Assembly (NCBI RefSeq): GCF_003012735.1
Contig: NZ_PXYI01000003.1
Span: forward strand, 1 to 64,000
Length of the DNA stretch: 64,000 nucleotides
Origin: Allosphingosinicella deserti
GTDB taxonomy: Bacteria > Pseudomonadota > Alphaproteobacteria > Sphingomonadales > Sphingomonadaceae
Direction of reading: 5' to 3'
The notes beneath the pieces are model-generated. The model searched no databases and had not been told where the DNA came from. It saw only the letters and a program-made list of their open reading frames with translations. Below, one piece after another: positions 42,478 through 52,265 of this stretch (positions within the stretch are counted from its first letter, which is position 1; each line of letters begins with the position of its first letter). The translations under genes and the position numbers were made by a program.

Positions 42478-45400
42478 ATGACGGCAAGCTGGACTTTCTC
42501 GATCGACCGCGGCGGCACCTTCACCGACATCGTCGCGCGGACTCCCGATGGGCGGGTGCTGACCCGGAAACTGCTCTCCGACAATCCCGAGCGCTATGCC
42601 GATGCGGCGGTCGCCGGCATCCGGGCGCTGCTTGCCGACGAAGGCGAGGGGCCGATCGAGGCGGTCAAGATGGGGACCACCGTCGCCACCAACGCCCTGC
42701 TCGAGCGCAAGGGCGAGCCGGTGGTGCTCGCGATCACGGCCGGGCTCGGCGACGCATTGCGCATCGGCTACCAAGCGCGGCCCGATATCTTCGCCCGGCG
42801 GATCGTCCTCCCCGAGACCTTGTACCAACGCGTCGTCGAAATCGACGAGCGCGTCCGCGCCGATGGCGCCGTGCTCCGGCCGCTCGACACCGACGCCGCG
42901 CGGCGGGACCTCCAGGCCGCCTATGACGACGGTATTCGCGCGATCGCGATCGTGCTGATGCACGGCTGGCGCTTCACCGCGCACGAGGCGGCGATCGCCG
43001 ATCTAGCGGCGCGCATCGGCTTCACCCAGATCTCGGTCAGCCACCGGGTCGGCCCGCTGATCAAGCTGATCGGGCGCGGCGATACCAGCGTCGTCGATGC
43101 CTATTTGTCGCCGGTGCTTCGCCGTTATGTCGACCGCGTGGTCGCGGCGATCGGCGCCGAAACCCGCTTGCTGTTCATGCAGTCGAGCGGCGGGCTTACC
43201 GATGCCGGCGCCTTCCAGGGCAAGGACGCGATCCTCTCGGGGCCCGCGGGCGGGATCGTCGGCATGGTCAAGACCGCCGAGGACGCCGGTTTTGACCGCA
43301 TCATCGGCTTCGACATGGGCGGCACCTCGACCGATGTCTCCCATTATGCCGGCCGCTACGAGCGCACCAACGAGACGGTGGTCGCCGGGGTTCGGGTGCG
43401 CGCGCCGATGCTCGAGATCCACACGGTGGCGGCGGGCGGCGGCTCGATCTGCCATTTCGACGGCACTCGCTTCCGCGTCGGCCCGGACAGCGCCGGCGCG
43501 GTTCCGGGGCCGGCCTGCTACCGGCGCGGCGGCCCGCTGACGATCACCGACTGCAACGTCGTGCTCGGCAAGATCCGGCCGGAGCATTTCCCCCGGGTCT
43601 TCGGCCCCGGCGGCGACCAGCCGATCGATGCCGAGGCGAGCCGGGCGCTGTGCGGAGAGATCGGCGCGCAGGCGGGCCTTTCAGCGCGCGACGTCGCCGA
43701 GGGTTTCGTCCGCATCGCCGTCGACAACATGGCCAGTGCGATCAAGCAGATCTCGATCGCGCGCGGCCACGATGTCACCCGCTACACCCTGGTCTGCTTC
43801 GGCGGGGCAGGGGGGCAGCATGCGTGCCTCGTCGCCGACGCGCTCGGCATGGAGCGGGTGATGATCCATCCGCTTGCCGGCGTGCTTAGCGCTTACGGCA
43901 TGGGCCTGGCCGACATGGTCGAGCTACGCCAGCGGACCTTCGGGCGCGGGCTGGACGAGGGAGCTGCGCTGGAGGCGATGCTGGGGGCGCTTGCCACGGA
44001 AGCGGAGGCGGCGCTGGTCGCGCAGGGCGTTGCGGCGGAAGCGATCGAGATCCATCGCCGCGCAGCGCTGCGTTACGACGGCAGCGACAGCGCGCTGGAA
44101 GTGGCGGTCGGTATGGCGGAGGAAATGCGTTCGGACTTCGAGGCGGCGCACAAGCAGCGATTCGGGTTTCTGTCACCGGGGAATGCGGTGGTGATCGAGA
44201 CTGCGATCGTCGAGGCGGTCGGAAAATCCTCCCCGGTACGGGGAGCGGGACCGCCGCCGGAGGCGGTGGTGGAGGGGCTGCTCCAGACTCGGTGCCAGCC
44301 CCTCCACCAGCCTTCGGCTGGTCCCCCTCCCCGTACCGGGGAGGATTTGGTGCTTCAGCGTGACGGGCTTGCGGCCGGCGACACCGTCCGCGGACCCGCG
44401 CTGATCATCGATCCGTCAGCGACGACGGTGGTCGAGCCGGGCTGGACCGCCGAAGTCGACCGGCTCGGCAATCTCATCCTCACCCGCACCACGCCGCGCG
44501 GCGCGGCCCGTGCGATCGGCACCGCGGCCGATCCTGTGATGCTGGAAGTGTTCAACAACCTCTTCATGGCGGTCGCCGAGGAGATGGGGGTGGCGCTCCA
44601 GAACACCGCATCCTCGGTGAACATCAAGGAGCGGCTCGATTTTTCCTGCGCCCTGTTCGACCGCGAAGGCTGCCTGATCGCCAATGCGCCGCACATTCCG
44701 GTCCATCTCGGCTCGATGGGCGACAGCATCCGCACCGTCATCGCGGCGCGTGGAGAGGGCCGCGACGGGCGAGGCATGAAGCCCGGCGACGTCTATGTGC
44801 TGAACGCCCCCTATCGCGGCGGCACCCATCTGCCGGACATCACGGTGATCATGCCGGTGTTCGTCGAAGGCGATGCGGCGCCGGCCTGGTATGTCGCGGC
44901 ACGCGGCCACCATGCCGATGTCGGCGGGATCGCGCCGGGATCGATGCCGCCCGACAGCAAGAATGTGCACGACGAGGGCGTGCTGATCGACAATGTCCTG
45001 CTCGTCGACGCCGGCAATTTCCTCGAGGCCGAGATGCGGGCGCTGCTCGGCGCCGGCGCGCTGCCGGCCCGCAATCCGGACCAGAATATCGCGGACCTGA
45101 AGGCCCAGGTCGCCGCCTGCACCCGCGGTGCGACGGAGCTGCGGCGTGTGGCGGCCGATTATGGCCGCGACGTGATCGACGCCTATATGGGCCACGTACA
45201 GGCCAATGCCGAAGAAGCGGTGCGACGGCTGATCGGCGGCCTGCGCGACGGCCGCTTCGTCTACAGGATGGACAATGGGGCCGAGATAAAGGTCGCCGTT
45301 ACCGTCGATCCGGAAACCCGGTCGGCGACCGTCGACTTCACCGGCACGAGCGCGCAGCAGCCGAACAATTTCAACGCGCCCTATTCGATCTGCCGCGCGG

Positions 45401-46086
45401 CGACGCTTTACGTCTTCCGGACGATGGTCGACGATGCGATCCCGATGAACGACGGCTGCCTGCGGCCGATCACGCTGATCGTGCCGGAAGGATCGATGCT
45501 CAACCCGCAATATCCGGCCGCCGTCGTGGCCGGCAATGTCGAGACCAGCCAGGTGATCACCGACTGCCTGTTCGCCGCCTGCGGGGCGCTGGCGCCGAGC
45601 CAGGGGACGATGAACAATTTTACCTTCGGCGACGCACGACGGCAATATTATGAGACGATCGCCGGCGGCGCGGGCGCGGGCCCGGACTTCGACGGTGCGA
45701 GCGCTGTGCAGACCCACATGACCAACAGCCGCCTGACCGATCCTGAAATCCTGGAAACTCGATTCCCAGTGCTGCTCGAGCGGTTCGCGATCCGCCGCGG
45801 ATCCGGCGGATTCGGACGGCAGCAAGGCGGCGAGGGCGTCGAGCGCCACCTCCGCTTCCTCGAGCCGATGCGCGCCAACATCCTCTCCAACCGCCGCGCG
45901 GTCGCGCCGCGGGGGATCGAGGGTGGAGGCGATGCCGCGCCGGGGGTCAATCGGGTGGTTCGTGCCGACGGCAGCGTCGAGCCGCTCGGCGCCACCGCGG
46001 CGGTCTCGATGGATGCGGGAGACATGTTCGTGATCGAGACGCCCGGCGGCGGCGGCTTCGGCGCGACGGTGGAGCGGGCGAGATGA
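42478..46086 (+). CDS. 5-oxoprolinase (fused hydantoinase A/B family), ATP-hydrolysing
   Basis: A 1202-residue cytoplasmic enzyme that should open 5-oxoproline to glutamate using ATP. The HyuA part (1-~690) shows [15 protein letters not shown] (2-17), [37 protein letters not shown] and [15 protein letters not shown]. The HyuB part (from ~690) shows [39 protein letters not shown] and [20 protein letters not shown]. Fusion in one chain is the eukaryotic/OPLAH-type layout. Residues ~583-624 are encoded by an inserted palindromic repeat and do not belong to the family. The stop overlaps the DUF969 start by 4 bp. Confidence 0.93.
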   Translation: MTASWTFSIDRGGTFTDIVARTPDGRVLTRKLLSDNPERYADAAVAGIRALLADEGEGPIEAVKMGTTVATNALLERKGEPVVLAITAGLGDALRIGYQARPDIFARRIVLPETLYQRVVEIDERVRADGAVLRPLDTDAARRDLQAAYDDGIRAIAIVLMHGWRFTAHEAAIADLAARIGFTQISVSHRVGPLIKLIGRGDTSVVDAYLSPVLRRYVDRVVAAIGAETRLLFMQSSGGLTDAGAFQGKDAILSGPAGGIVGMVKTAEDAGFDRIIGFDMGGTSTDVSHYAGRYERTNETVVAGVRVRAPMLEIHTVAAGGGSICHFDGTRFRVGPDSAGAVPGPACYRRGGPLTITDCNVVLGKIRPEHFPRVFGPGGDQPIDAEASRALCGEIGAQAGLSARDVAEGFVRIAVDNMASAIKQISIARGHDVTRYTLVCFGGAGGQHACLVADALGMERVMIHPLAGVLSAYGMGLADMVELRQRTFGRGLDEGAALEAMLGALATEAEAALVAQGVAAEAIEIHRRAALRYDGSDSALEVAVGMAEEMRSDFEAAHKQRFGFLSPGNAVVIETAIVEAVGKSSPVRGAGPPPEAVVEGLLQTRCQPLHQPSAGPPPRTGEDLVLQRDGLAAGDTVRGPALIIDPSATTVVEPGWTAEVDRLGNLILTRTTPRGAARAIGTAADPVMLEVFNNLFMAVAEEMGVALQNTASSVNIKERLDFSCALFDREGCLIANAPHIPVHLGSMGDSIRTVIAARGEGRDGRGMKPGDVYVLNAPYRGGTHLPDITVIMPVFVEGDAAPAWYVAARGHHADVGGIAPGSMPPDSKNVHDEGVLIDNVLLVDAGNFLEAEMRALLGAGALPARNPDQNIADLKAQVAACTRGATELRRVAADYGRDVIDAYMGHVQANAEEAVRRLIGGLRDGRFVYRMDNGAEIKVAVTVDPETRSATVDFTGTSAQQPNNFNAPYSICRAATLYVFRTMVDDAIPMNDGCLRPITLIVPEGSMLNPQYPAAVVAGNVETSQVITDCLFAACGALAPSQGTMNNFTFGDARRQYYETIAGGAGAGPDFDGASAVQTHMTNSRLTDPEILETRFPVLLERFAIRRGSGGFGRQQGGEGVERHLRFLEPMRANILSNRRAVAPRGIEGGGDAAPGVNRVVRADGSVEPLGATAAVSMDAGDMFVIETPGGGGFGATVERAR
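44224..44348. repeat. Palindromic repeat (family B-like) inserted in frame within the oxoprolinase gene
   Basis: The arms 44224-44245 and 44327-44348 are perfect 22-nt reverse complements (starting AAATCCTCCCCGG...). Inner inverted segments (GGTGGAGGGGCTG / CAGCCCCTCCACC) extend the hairpin. It is 125 bp long and keeps the reading frame open, adding about 42 residues rich in Pro, Gly and Ala ([19 protein letters not shown]...). Related elements lie at 46740-46789 and 53748-53914. Confidence 0.85.
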
Positions 46087-46796
46087 CCTGGCTTCCGTTG
46101 CTCGGCATCCTGATCGTCGTCGTCGGCTTCATGCTGAAGCTCAATCCGATGCTGGTCGTCACCGCCGCTGCGATCGCCACCGGTTTGCTCGCCGGCATGG
46201 ATCTCGTCCAGGTGATTTCGACCTTCGGCAAGGCGTTCAACGACAACCGAATCATCGCCATCGTCTGGATCGTGCTGCCGGTGATCGGGCTGCTCGAGCG
46301 CTTCGGCCTCCAGCAGCGCGCGGCGACGCTGATCCGCGGCATGGCGAGCGCGACCGCCGGCCGCTTGCTCATCCTCTATCTTCTCTACCGGCAGCTCACC
46401 GCCGCAATCGGTCTTCACTCGACGGCTGGGCATCCGCAGACGGTGCGCCCCCTGGTCGCGCCGATGGCGCTGGCCGCCGCGGAAAAGCAGCACGGCACGC
46501 TCGCCGAGGACTCGCAGGAACGGGTGAAAGCCTATGCCGCGGCGACCGACAATGTCGGCGTCTTCTTCGGCGAGGACATCTTTTTCGCGATCGGCTCGAT
46601 CGTGCTGATCCAGCAGACCCTGGCGGCCTACGGCTACCAACTGGCGCCGCTGCAGCTGGCGATCTGGGCGGTACCCACGGCGATCGCGGCCTTTCTGATC
46701 CACGGTGCGCGACTGCTGCTGCTCGATCGCCGGCTTGCAAGATCCTCCCTCCCGCGAAGCGACGAGGCTGCGCCTCGCACGGAGGATCTGCGTTGA
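46083..46796 (+). CDS. DUF969 family membrane protein (5-oxoproline transporter subunit candidate)
   Basis: A 237-residue protein with five to six membrane helices ([21 protein letters not shown]..., [18 protein letters not shown]..., [18 protein letters not shown]). [40 protein letters not shown] and [23 protein letters not shown] are DUF969 hallmarks. DUF969 and DUF979 genes occur together beside pyroglutamyl peptidase or 5-oxoprolinase genes in many bacteria, supporting a role in 5-oxoproline uptake (inference from context). The last ~17 residues ([19 protein letters not shown]) are encoded by a palindromic repeat. Confidence 0.85.
   Translation: MTWLPLLGILIVVVGFMLKLNPMLVVTAAAIATGLLAGMDLVQVISTFGKAFNDNRIIAIVWIVLPVIGLLERFGLQQRAATLIRGMASATAGRLLILYLLYRQLTAAIGLHSTAGHPQTVRPLVAPMALAAAEKQHGTLAEDSQERVKAYAAATDNVGVFFGEDIFFAIGSIVLIQQTLAAYGYQLAPLQLAIWAVPTAIAAFLIHGARLLLLDRRLARSSLPRSDEAAPRTEDLR
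46740..46789. repeat. Palindromic repeat forming the 3' end of DUF969 and the ribosome-binding site of DUF979
   Basis: AGATCCTCC (46740-46748) and GGAGGATCT (46781-46789) are exact reverse complements enclosing an inner hairpin (GACGAGG / CCTCGC). The GGAGG of the right arm is seven bases before TTG 46793, the start of the DUF979 gene. The element therefore both supplies C-terminal codons and initiates the next cistron. Confidence 0.7.
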
Positions 46797-47746
46797 TCAC
46801 CCTCCAGTGGCTGTACGTTCTCGCCGGCCTGATGTTCGCAGGGTTCGCGGTCCTCAGCGCCGCCGACGCCGCGAACCCGAAGCGCTTCGGCAATGGCGCC
46901 TTCTGGGGGCTGATGGCGTTGAGCCTGCTCGCCGGCGACAGGCTCGGCGATTTTGCCAACGGGCTGCTCGTCCTCGGACTGGCCGGCCTCGCCGGCTTCG
47001 GCTTTCTCGGCCGCTCCGCGCCGCCGACGACCTCGGGCGCGGAGCGCGAACAATCCTCGCGGCGGCTCGGCAACCGGCTGTTCCTGCCGGCGCTGATCAT
47101 TCCGGGAACGGCGCTGATCGGAACCCTGCTCTACACCTACACGCCGCTCAATGCGCTCGGCTGGTTCGAGCCGAAGCGGGAGACCTACATCCTGCTCGCG
47201 CTCGGCGTGCTGCTCGCGCTGGCGGTGATCTTCTTCTGGCTTCGGCCGCCGGCTTCGGCGCCGTTGCAGGAAGGACGGCGGCTGATCGATGCGATCGGCT
47301 GGGCGGCGGTATTGCCGCAGATGCTCGCCGCGCTCGGCGTCTTGTTCGCCGCTGCCGGGGTGGGAACGGTGATCGGCGATATGACCCGCGCGCTGATCCC
47401 GGAGGGCAGCATCTTCCTCACCGTCCTGGTGTTTGCGGTGGGCATGGCGGTGTTCACGATGATCATGGGCAATGCCTTCGCTGCATTTCCGGTGATGGCC
47501 GCGGCGATCGGCGTGCCGCTGCTGATGCGGACCTATGGCGGTGATCCGGCGGTGATCGGCGCGATCGGCATGCTCGCCGGCTTCTGCGGCACTTTGATGA
47601 CGCCCATGGCGGCCAACTTCAACATCGTGCCCGCCGCCTTGCTGGAACTGAAAGACCGCAACGGCGTCATCAAGGCGCAGATCGGCACGGCGATGCCGCT
47701 GCTGCTCGTCAACATTCTCCTCATCTACTTCCTGGCGTTCCGATGA
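46793..47746 (+). CDS. DUF979 family membrane protein (5-oxoproline transporter subunit candidate)
   Basis: A 317-residue protein with about nine membrane helices. YVLAGLMFAGFAVLSAADAANPKRFGNGAFWGL is the family start (located in residues 7-39). GNRLFLPALIIPGTALIGTLL and DFT-like C-terminal segments MGNAFAAFPVMAAAIGVPLL and GFCGTLMTPMAANFNIVPAALLELKDRNGVIKAQ are typical of DUF979. It starts at TTG 46793, overlapping the DUF969 stop (TTGA). With DUF969 it probably makes a two-component carrier for 5-oxoproline. Confidence 0.87.
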   Translation: MITLQWLYVLAGLMFAGFAVLSAADAANPKRFGNGAFWGLMALSLLAGDRLGDFANGLLVLGLAGLAGFGFLGRSAPPTTSGAEREQSSRRLGNRLFLPALIIPGTALIGTLLYTYTPLNALGWFEPKRETYILLALGVLLALAVIFFWLRPPASAPLQEGRRLIDAIGWAAVLPQMLAALGVLFAAAGVGTVIGDMTRALIPEGSIFLTVLVFAVGMAVFTMIMGNAFAAFPVMAAAIGVPLLMRTYGGDPAVIGAIGMLAGFCGTLMTPMAANFNIVPAALLELKDRNGVIKAQIGTAMPLLLVNILLIYFLAFR

Positions 47747-48735
47747 CCAACATGCTCACCCCCGAGATCGCAGCCCGTTTCGCGCGGATCGCGCTCGGCC
47801 ACGTCACCCGCGAATATCCGCACAAGCTCGACCATGTGATGGACGGGCCGGAAGATGTGCTGTCGCCAAGCCAGCTCCACCCGATCTTCCACGGCAGCTT
47901 CGACTGGCATAGCTGCGTCCACGGCTGGTGGCTGATGCTGCGGCTGCGGCGGCTGTTCCCCGATCTGCCCGAAGCTCGGCAGATCGAAGCGCTGGCCGAG
48001 GAGATGCTCACGCCTGGCAAGATCGCCGGCGAACTGGCCTATCTCGATCGCGCTTATTCCGGCGGGTTCGAGCGTCCCTACGGCTGGGCCTGGCTGCTCG
48101 CGCTCCACCGCGAAGCGCAGCGGCACGAAGATCAGCCCTGGGGCGAGGACCTCGCGCCTCTGGCGGCGGCCTTCGCGGACCGATTTCGCCTTTTCCTGCC
48201 CAAGCTCACCTACCCGCTGCGGGTCGGCACCCATTTCAACACGGCGTTCGCGCTCACTCTGGCGCTCGAATGGGCGAAGGCGAACGATGACGGCCTGGCC
48301 GAGCTGATCCGCCGCCGCGCGCGCGACTGGTTCGAGGAGGACCGCTGCTATCACGGCTGGGAGCCGGGCGGCGACGAGTTCCTGTCCGGAGGCCTCAGCG
48401 AAGCCTTGCTGATGCGGGCCGTGCTCGGCGATTCAGGGTTCGCCGCCTGGTTCGATGCCTTCCTCCCCGAAGCGGTGGTCGGGCTGCCGCGCAGCCTGTT
48501 CACGCCGGCGATCGTCTCGGATCGCAGCGACGGCAAGATCGCCCATCTCGACGGCCTCAATCTCAGCCGCGCCTGGTGCTGGCGCGGTCTCGCCGGCGCG
48601 CTCGATCCGGCGCTCGCCGACCTCGTCCTGCGCACCGCCGACGAGCATCTCGACGCAAGCCTGCCGCACGTCGCCGGCGATTATATGGGCGAGCATTGGC
48701 TCGCCACCTTCGCCTTGCTCGCCCTGGAGCGATGA
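47743..48735 (+). CDS. DUF2891 family protein
   Basis: A 330-residue soluble protein of the DUF2891 family, an alpha/alpha-barrel-like fold from its many amphipathic helices. Conserved-looking segments are EYPHKLDHVMDGPEDV (~27), HPIFHGSFDWHSCVHGWWLML (~46), GWAWLLALHREAQ (~110), RVGTHFNTAFALTLALEW (~158), YHGWEPGGDEFLSGGLSEALLM (~200) and SHLDGLNLSRAW-like LDGLNLSRAWCW (~268). The layout recalls glycoside- or amide-handling barrels, but the activity is unknown. It is ATGA-coupled to DUF979 and to the following zincin gene, so it belongs to the oxoproline operon. Confidence 0.87.
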   Translation: MTNMLTPEIAARFARIALGHVTREYPHKLDHVMDGPEDVLSPSQLHPIFHGSFDWHSCVHGWWLMLRLRRLFPDLPEARQIEALAEEMLTPGKIAGELAYLDRAYSGGFERPYGWAWLLALHREAQRHEDQPWGEDLAPLAAAFADRFRLFLPKLTYPLRVGTHFNTAFALTLALEWAKANDDGLAELIRRRARDWFEEDRCYHGWEPGGDEFLSGGLSEALLMRAVLGDSGFAAWFDAFLPEAVVGLPRSLFTPAIVSDRSDGKIAHLDGLNLSRAWCWRGLAGALDPALADLVLRTADEHLDASLPHVAGDYMGEHWLATFALLALER

Positions 48736-49226
48736 GCGCCCACAGCAATCACATGCGATCGCTGACCCCGGGCGAGATCGCCTTGTGCCGGGGCGTGTTC
48801 CCGGACGCGCTTCCCTACGAGGACGTGCGGCTGTGCGACGGCCCGGCGGTCAACGACCTTGCCGAGCGCGCCTTCCACAATCGCAACACCGCAATCACCC
48901 TGCGCAGGACGATCTACTTCCGGGTCCGGTATTGTCGGGACTTCGCCCACGCCGGAGACGAAGCGCGGCGGCTGTTTCTCCATGAAATGACTCATGTCTG
49001 GCAGTGGAGGACGCTCGGCGTCCCGCGGTTCCTGCTGCGTTATGGGCGTGAACTGGCCGGCTGCCGCCTCGATGCGGCCGCCATGTACCGCTATGAGGGC
49101 GATCCGCGCCCTTTCTCCCGCTGCCGGCTGGAAGCGCAGGCCGAGATGGTGGGCGACTATCAGCGCCCGTCGCTGCGTCCGTTGATTGCACCCAGGCTCC
49201 AGGGCACGGGGCTTTACGGCCTGTGA
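48732..49226 (+). CDS. vgr-related zincin-like metallopeptidase
   Basis: A 164-residue protein with the zinc motif LFLHEMTHVWQW (HExxH at ~81), followed by SRCRLEAQAEMVGDYQ, where the downstream Glu is the probable third ligand. The fold is that of DUF4157/vgr-related proteins found in sphingomonads; substrates are unknown. There is no signal peptide. The ATG overlaps the DUF2891 stop by four bases, which implies co-translation, though a direct role in oxoproline metabolism is not obvious. Confidence 0.75.
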   Translation: MSAHSNHMRSLTPGEIALCRGVFPDALPYEDVRLCDGPAVNDLAERAFHNRNTAITLRRTIYFRVRYCRDFAHAGDEARRLFLHEMTHVWQWRTLGVPRFLLRYGRELAGCRLDAAAMYRYEGDPRPFSRCRLEAQAEMVGDYQRPSLRPLIAPRLQGTGLYGL

Positions 49227-49290
49227 GCTGACGTTCAGGGCCGCCGGCGCGCGCTGGGAGCGTCCCGGCGGGAGGATCGTTGCCGCGTTC

Positions 49291-49824
49291 ATGGAAGCAG
49301 AGCCCGCAACGCGCGCCGACTGGTCGGGAGCGCTCGTCGCCAAGACCGGGATTCGCTTCTTCGTCCGTCCGGCGGAGCCCGAGGACGTGGCGGCGCTCGG
49401 CGACTTCTACGCGCGGCTGTCGCTCGAGGATCTGCGGTATCGCTTCCTCACCGCGGTGCGGGAGGTCGGGCAGGCGCGGCTGATCGAGATGGCCACGGTC
49501 GACCACGATCGCACTGAGAACTTCCTCGCTTTCTGGGCCGACAGCGACATTCTGGTCGGCAGCGCGATGCTGGTCGCGGACGAAGCGCGGGAGCGCGCGG
49601 AAGTGGCGATCGCGGTGCGTTCGGATCTGAAGCGCCGCGGCATCGGTGCGCGGCTGCTGATGCATGTGGCCGATTATGCCGAGGCGCGCGGCATCCGGAT
49701 CCTGGAATCGATCTCGTCCGCGGACAATTGGGCGTTGATCGAGCTGGAACGCCGCCTCGGCTTCACCTGCCGCCCGCTCCCCGACGATGCCTCCCTCGTA
49801 TTTCTTCAGCGCCGCCTCGGCTGA
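49291..49824 (+). CDS. GNAT family acetyltransferase
   Basis: A 177-residue acetyltransferase. IRFFVRPAEPEDVAALGDFYARLS (~22) starts the fold, EVAIAVRSDLKRRGIGARLLMHV (~103) holds the acetyl-CoA loop (R-R-G-I-G), and ESISSADNWALIELERRLGFTCRPLPDD (~137) the final motif. The form resembles the domain fused to Pat-type protein acetyltransferases (PRFLTAV-like RYRFLTAV at ~50), suggesting a protein or small-amine substrate. The ribosome-binding site GGGAGGA lies rather far (17 bases) from the ATG, so an alternative start is possible. Confidence 0.85.
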   Translation: MEAEPATRADWSGALVAKTGIRFFVRPAEPEDVAALGDFYARLSLEDLRYRFLTAVREVGQARLIEMATVDHDRTENFLAFWADSDILVGSAMLVADEARERAEVAIAVRSDLKRRGIGARLLMHVADYAEARGIRILESISSADNWALIELERRLGFTCRPLPDDASLVFLQRRLG

Positions 49825-49947
49825 CCTGCTCCGCTTTCGTCCGATCCGGCGCAGACTCTCCTGCTTTCGCCGCTCACCCAGGGCCCCGCGGCGATTGCGC
49901 AATCGGCCAGACGTGCGACACTCGGCAGCCAGGAGGTGGCGGCTCGT

Positions 49948-50943
49948 ATGGATGTCGAGGGCGCGCAGATGTCGCGGCAGGGGGATGCGGACGACGCGTC
50001 CGTGGCCGTGGCAAGGCTTTCCACCCGCGCGCTCGATCGCGGAAACCGCGAGGCCGAAGTCCGCGAATATTACGGGCGGATCGGCATGGGCCTGGATCTC
50101 GAGCCGCGGACCGAAGCCGGGCTCGAGTTCGAAGCCGCCACGCTGATCCTGCCGAACCTCAGCGCGTCGTTCGGATCGGTTGCTCCCGTGACCTGGACCC
50201 GCCGCGCCGATCTGATGGCGGACGGCCGCGACGACATCTGCATCTCGTGGATCGCCGGCGGCTATCGGTTCGAGCGGCCGGGCAGCGGCGACGCTCGTAC
50301 CGCGCCGGGAGCCGGCTGCATCATGCCGCTGGACCGGCGCTTCTCCGCGACGACCGAGGACGGATCGTGGACCGCCTGCATCCAGATCGCGCGGGATCTC
50401 CTGGTCGATCGAGTCCCGGGGCTGGACGACGTCGCTTTCGACCGCATCGACCGCAGCCGGCCGGAAGCGTGTCTGCTGTTCGACTATCTATGGTCGGTCA
50501 CCCACTTGCCGATCGGCGACGCGAGGGCGGCGACCGTCTCCGCGCACCTCGTCGATCTGGTTGCATTGGCGCTGGGCTCCACCGGCGATGTCGCGCGCGG
50601 TGCGCAGGAAGGCGGCGTCCGTGCGGCGCGCTTGCTGTCGGTCAAGCTGTACATCGCCCGCAACCTGCATAGGTCGACCCTGTCGGCGCGTACCGCCGGC
50701 CAGGCGCTCGGCATCGGTGCGCGCTACGTCCGCAGCCTCTTCGCGGACGACGGGACGAGCTTCTCCGATTATGTGACGGAGCGCCGGCTGGTGGCGATCC
50801 GCAGCCGCATCGCCGATCCTTCGGAAGCGCTTCGGCCGATCGGCGATATCGCAGCGGAGCTCGGCTTCCCCGAACCGTCGACCTTCTATCGCCGGTTCAA
50901 GAGCCGCTTCGGCGTGACGCCTTCGGAAGTTCGCCGCGGCTGA
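49948..50943 (+). CDS. AraC family transcriptional regulator
   Basis: A 331-residue regulator of the AraC_binding_2 type. GLEFEAATLILPNLSASFGSV (~50) and ICISWIAGGYRFERPG (~88) belong to the sensor. The DNA-binding domain shows VKLYIARNLHRSTLSARTAGQALGIGARYVRSLFADDG and IAAELGFPEPSTFYRRFKSRFGVTPSEVRRG, the second with the normal F-G-x-x-P signature. AGGAGG (49931-49936) is 11 bases from ATG 49948, the best start. No regulated neighbour is obvious; the next gene encodes a short unknown protein. Confidence 0.9.
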   Translation: MDVEGAQMSRQGDADDASVAVARLSTRALDRGNREAEVREYYGRIGMGLDLEPRTEAGLEFEAATLILPNLSASFGSVAPVTWTRRADLMADGRDDICISWIAGGYRFERPGSGDARTAPGAGCIMPLDRRFSATTEDGSWTACIQIARDLLVDRVPGLDDVAFDRIDRSRPEACLLFDYLWSVTHLPIGDARAATVSAHLVDLVALALGSTGDVARGAQEGGVRAARLLSVKLYIARNLHRSTLSARTAGQALGIGARYVRSLFADDGTSFSDYVTERRLVAIRSRIADPSEALRPIGDIAAELGFPEPSTFYRRFKSRFGVTPSEVRRG

Positions 50944-51087
50944 AGCCGGCAGGCAAGGGCGCTGGGGTCTCGGCACCGCCGTTAAGGATGATTGTTGCGG
51001 CCGATCCTTGCCAAAGCGTTACGATCACAATAGGTTTCAACACGGATAGGATGCCAGGCAGCGCAGTCGGCTTGGGGGGATGTGAAC

Positions 51088-51381
51088 ATGGAAGCGATAT
51101 CGTCGGTCGGGAGCACGGATTTCGGTCCTTCCCGCTATGCGCGTGTCGCGCAGATCGAGGCGGCGCAGCGTGTCGCCGAGATCACCGCCCTGCAGGAGCC
51201 GAAGCCACCCGAGGCGGTGTCGATCATCCGCGATCTCCACATGGCGCGCTATGCGCTGCTCGCCGTCGATCCCGGCCGCAACGACGTCATTTCGGCGGCC
51301 GTTGCTGCCTATAACCGCGCGACTCGGGTGCTGAACGTGGTCAGCCCGAGCGGAGCGATGCTGCCGCAGCTGCGCGGCTGA
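51088..51381 (+). CDS. Hypothetical protein (97 aa)
   Basis: A short soluble protein, predominantly helical after residue 15 (RYARVAQIEAAQRVAEITALQE, then a central helix with VSIIRDLHMARYALLAVDPGR). I recognise no family. The GGGGGGA seven bases before ATG 51088 and the absence of stop codons support translation. Its stop is immediately next to the convergent phosphatidylcholine synthase stop (51381/51382), leaving no intergenic base. Confidence 0.6.
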   Translation: MEAISSVGSTDFGPSRYARVAQIEAAQRVAEITALQEPKPPEAVSIIRDLHMARYALLAVDPGRNDVISAAVAAYNRATRVLNVVSPSGAMLPQLRG

Positions 51382-52128
51382 TCAGGCGATCGCGGCTGGG
51401 CGCTCTCCGCGAACCGTCCGCAGCAATCCGAGCGCAACCAGAACGAGTGCGCTGCCGACCGAGAGGATGAGGCACGCCGTCCGCGCGGTGCCGGGCGCGT
51501 CGAACCACAGCAAGGCCGTGCTTGCGGTCGCCCAGGCAGAGGCAAGCGCAGGCGGCCAGCGGCCATAATCGCGCACCCGAAAGGGATGGATGAAGAGCAA
51601 CGGCGCGAAGGTCGTGATCACCAGGAACAGGATCACGATGGTTCCGGCAATCGGGCCGGCGCCAAGCGCGTAGAGATAGAAAGCGACGACATTCCACAGT
51701 GCCGGGAAGCCGCGGAAATAATTGTCGTCGCTCTTCATGTCGCGGCGGGCGAACAGATAAAGCGACGACAATTGAATCGCTGCGGCAAGCCACGGCGCAA
51801 GCGCCTCGGGCATCAGCCCGGCACGCCACAGAAACAGCGTCGGCACGAACACGTAGGTCAGATAGTCGACGACCAGGTCCAGCGTGTCGCCGTCGACCCG
51901 GGCGGCCTTTTCCTTGACCCGCGCCCAGCGGGCGAAGCTGCCGTCGATCCCGTCGACCACGACCGCCACGAACAGCCAGAACAAAGCAAGCCGCCATTCA
52001 CCGCGCTCGACAGCGAACAAAGCGAGCATCGCCAGGATCGCACCGCTGGCGGTGAAAGCGTGGACCAGCCAGGCGAAGAAGGCGGGCGGGCCGCCACCCG
52101 GCGGGCTGGTATCTGCCGGCGAGTCCAT
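51382..52128 (-). CDS. pcs: Phosphatidylcholine synthase (CDP-alcohol phosphatidyltransferase)
   Basis: A 248-residue membrane enzyme with about eight helices that condenses CDP-diacylglycerol with choline. The CDP-alcohol phosphatidyltransferase motif is intact in the Pcs form: DGIDGSFARWARVKEKAAR...GDTLDLVVDYLTYVFVP (~61-98), meeting D-G-x2-A-R-x8-G-x3-D-x3-D. The later segments SDDNYFRGFPALWNVVAFYLYAL and PFRVRDYGRWPP are characteristic of Pcs rather than PgsA or PssA. Phosphatidylcholine is expected in many alphaproteobacteria. It is divergent from a phospholipase D gene. Confidence 0.92.
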   Translation of the reverse strand: MDSPADTSPPGGGPPAFFAWLVHAFTASGAILAMLALFAVERGEWRLALFWLFVAVVVDGIDGSFARWARVKEKAARVDGDTLDLVVDYLTYVFVPTLFLWRAGLMPEALAPWLAAAIQLSSLYLFARRDMKSDDNYFRGFPALWNVVAFYLYALGAGPIAGTIVILFLVITTFAPLLFIHPFRVRDYGRWPPALASAWATASTALLWFDAPGTARTACLILSVGSALVLVALGLLRTVRGERPAAIA

Positions 52129-52265
52129 CTCACCCTTTCGTAAAACTGTTGCGGGTCCTCAACATTCCTGCGAACGCCAAGTCTCGCGGGGCGGTTCCGA
52201 AAAAGGCCGTTTCGGCGGCGAAACCGAAGCGGCGCTGCCGCGTTCTCGCGCCATGTTGATCCATC

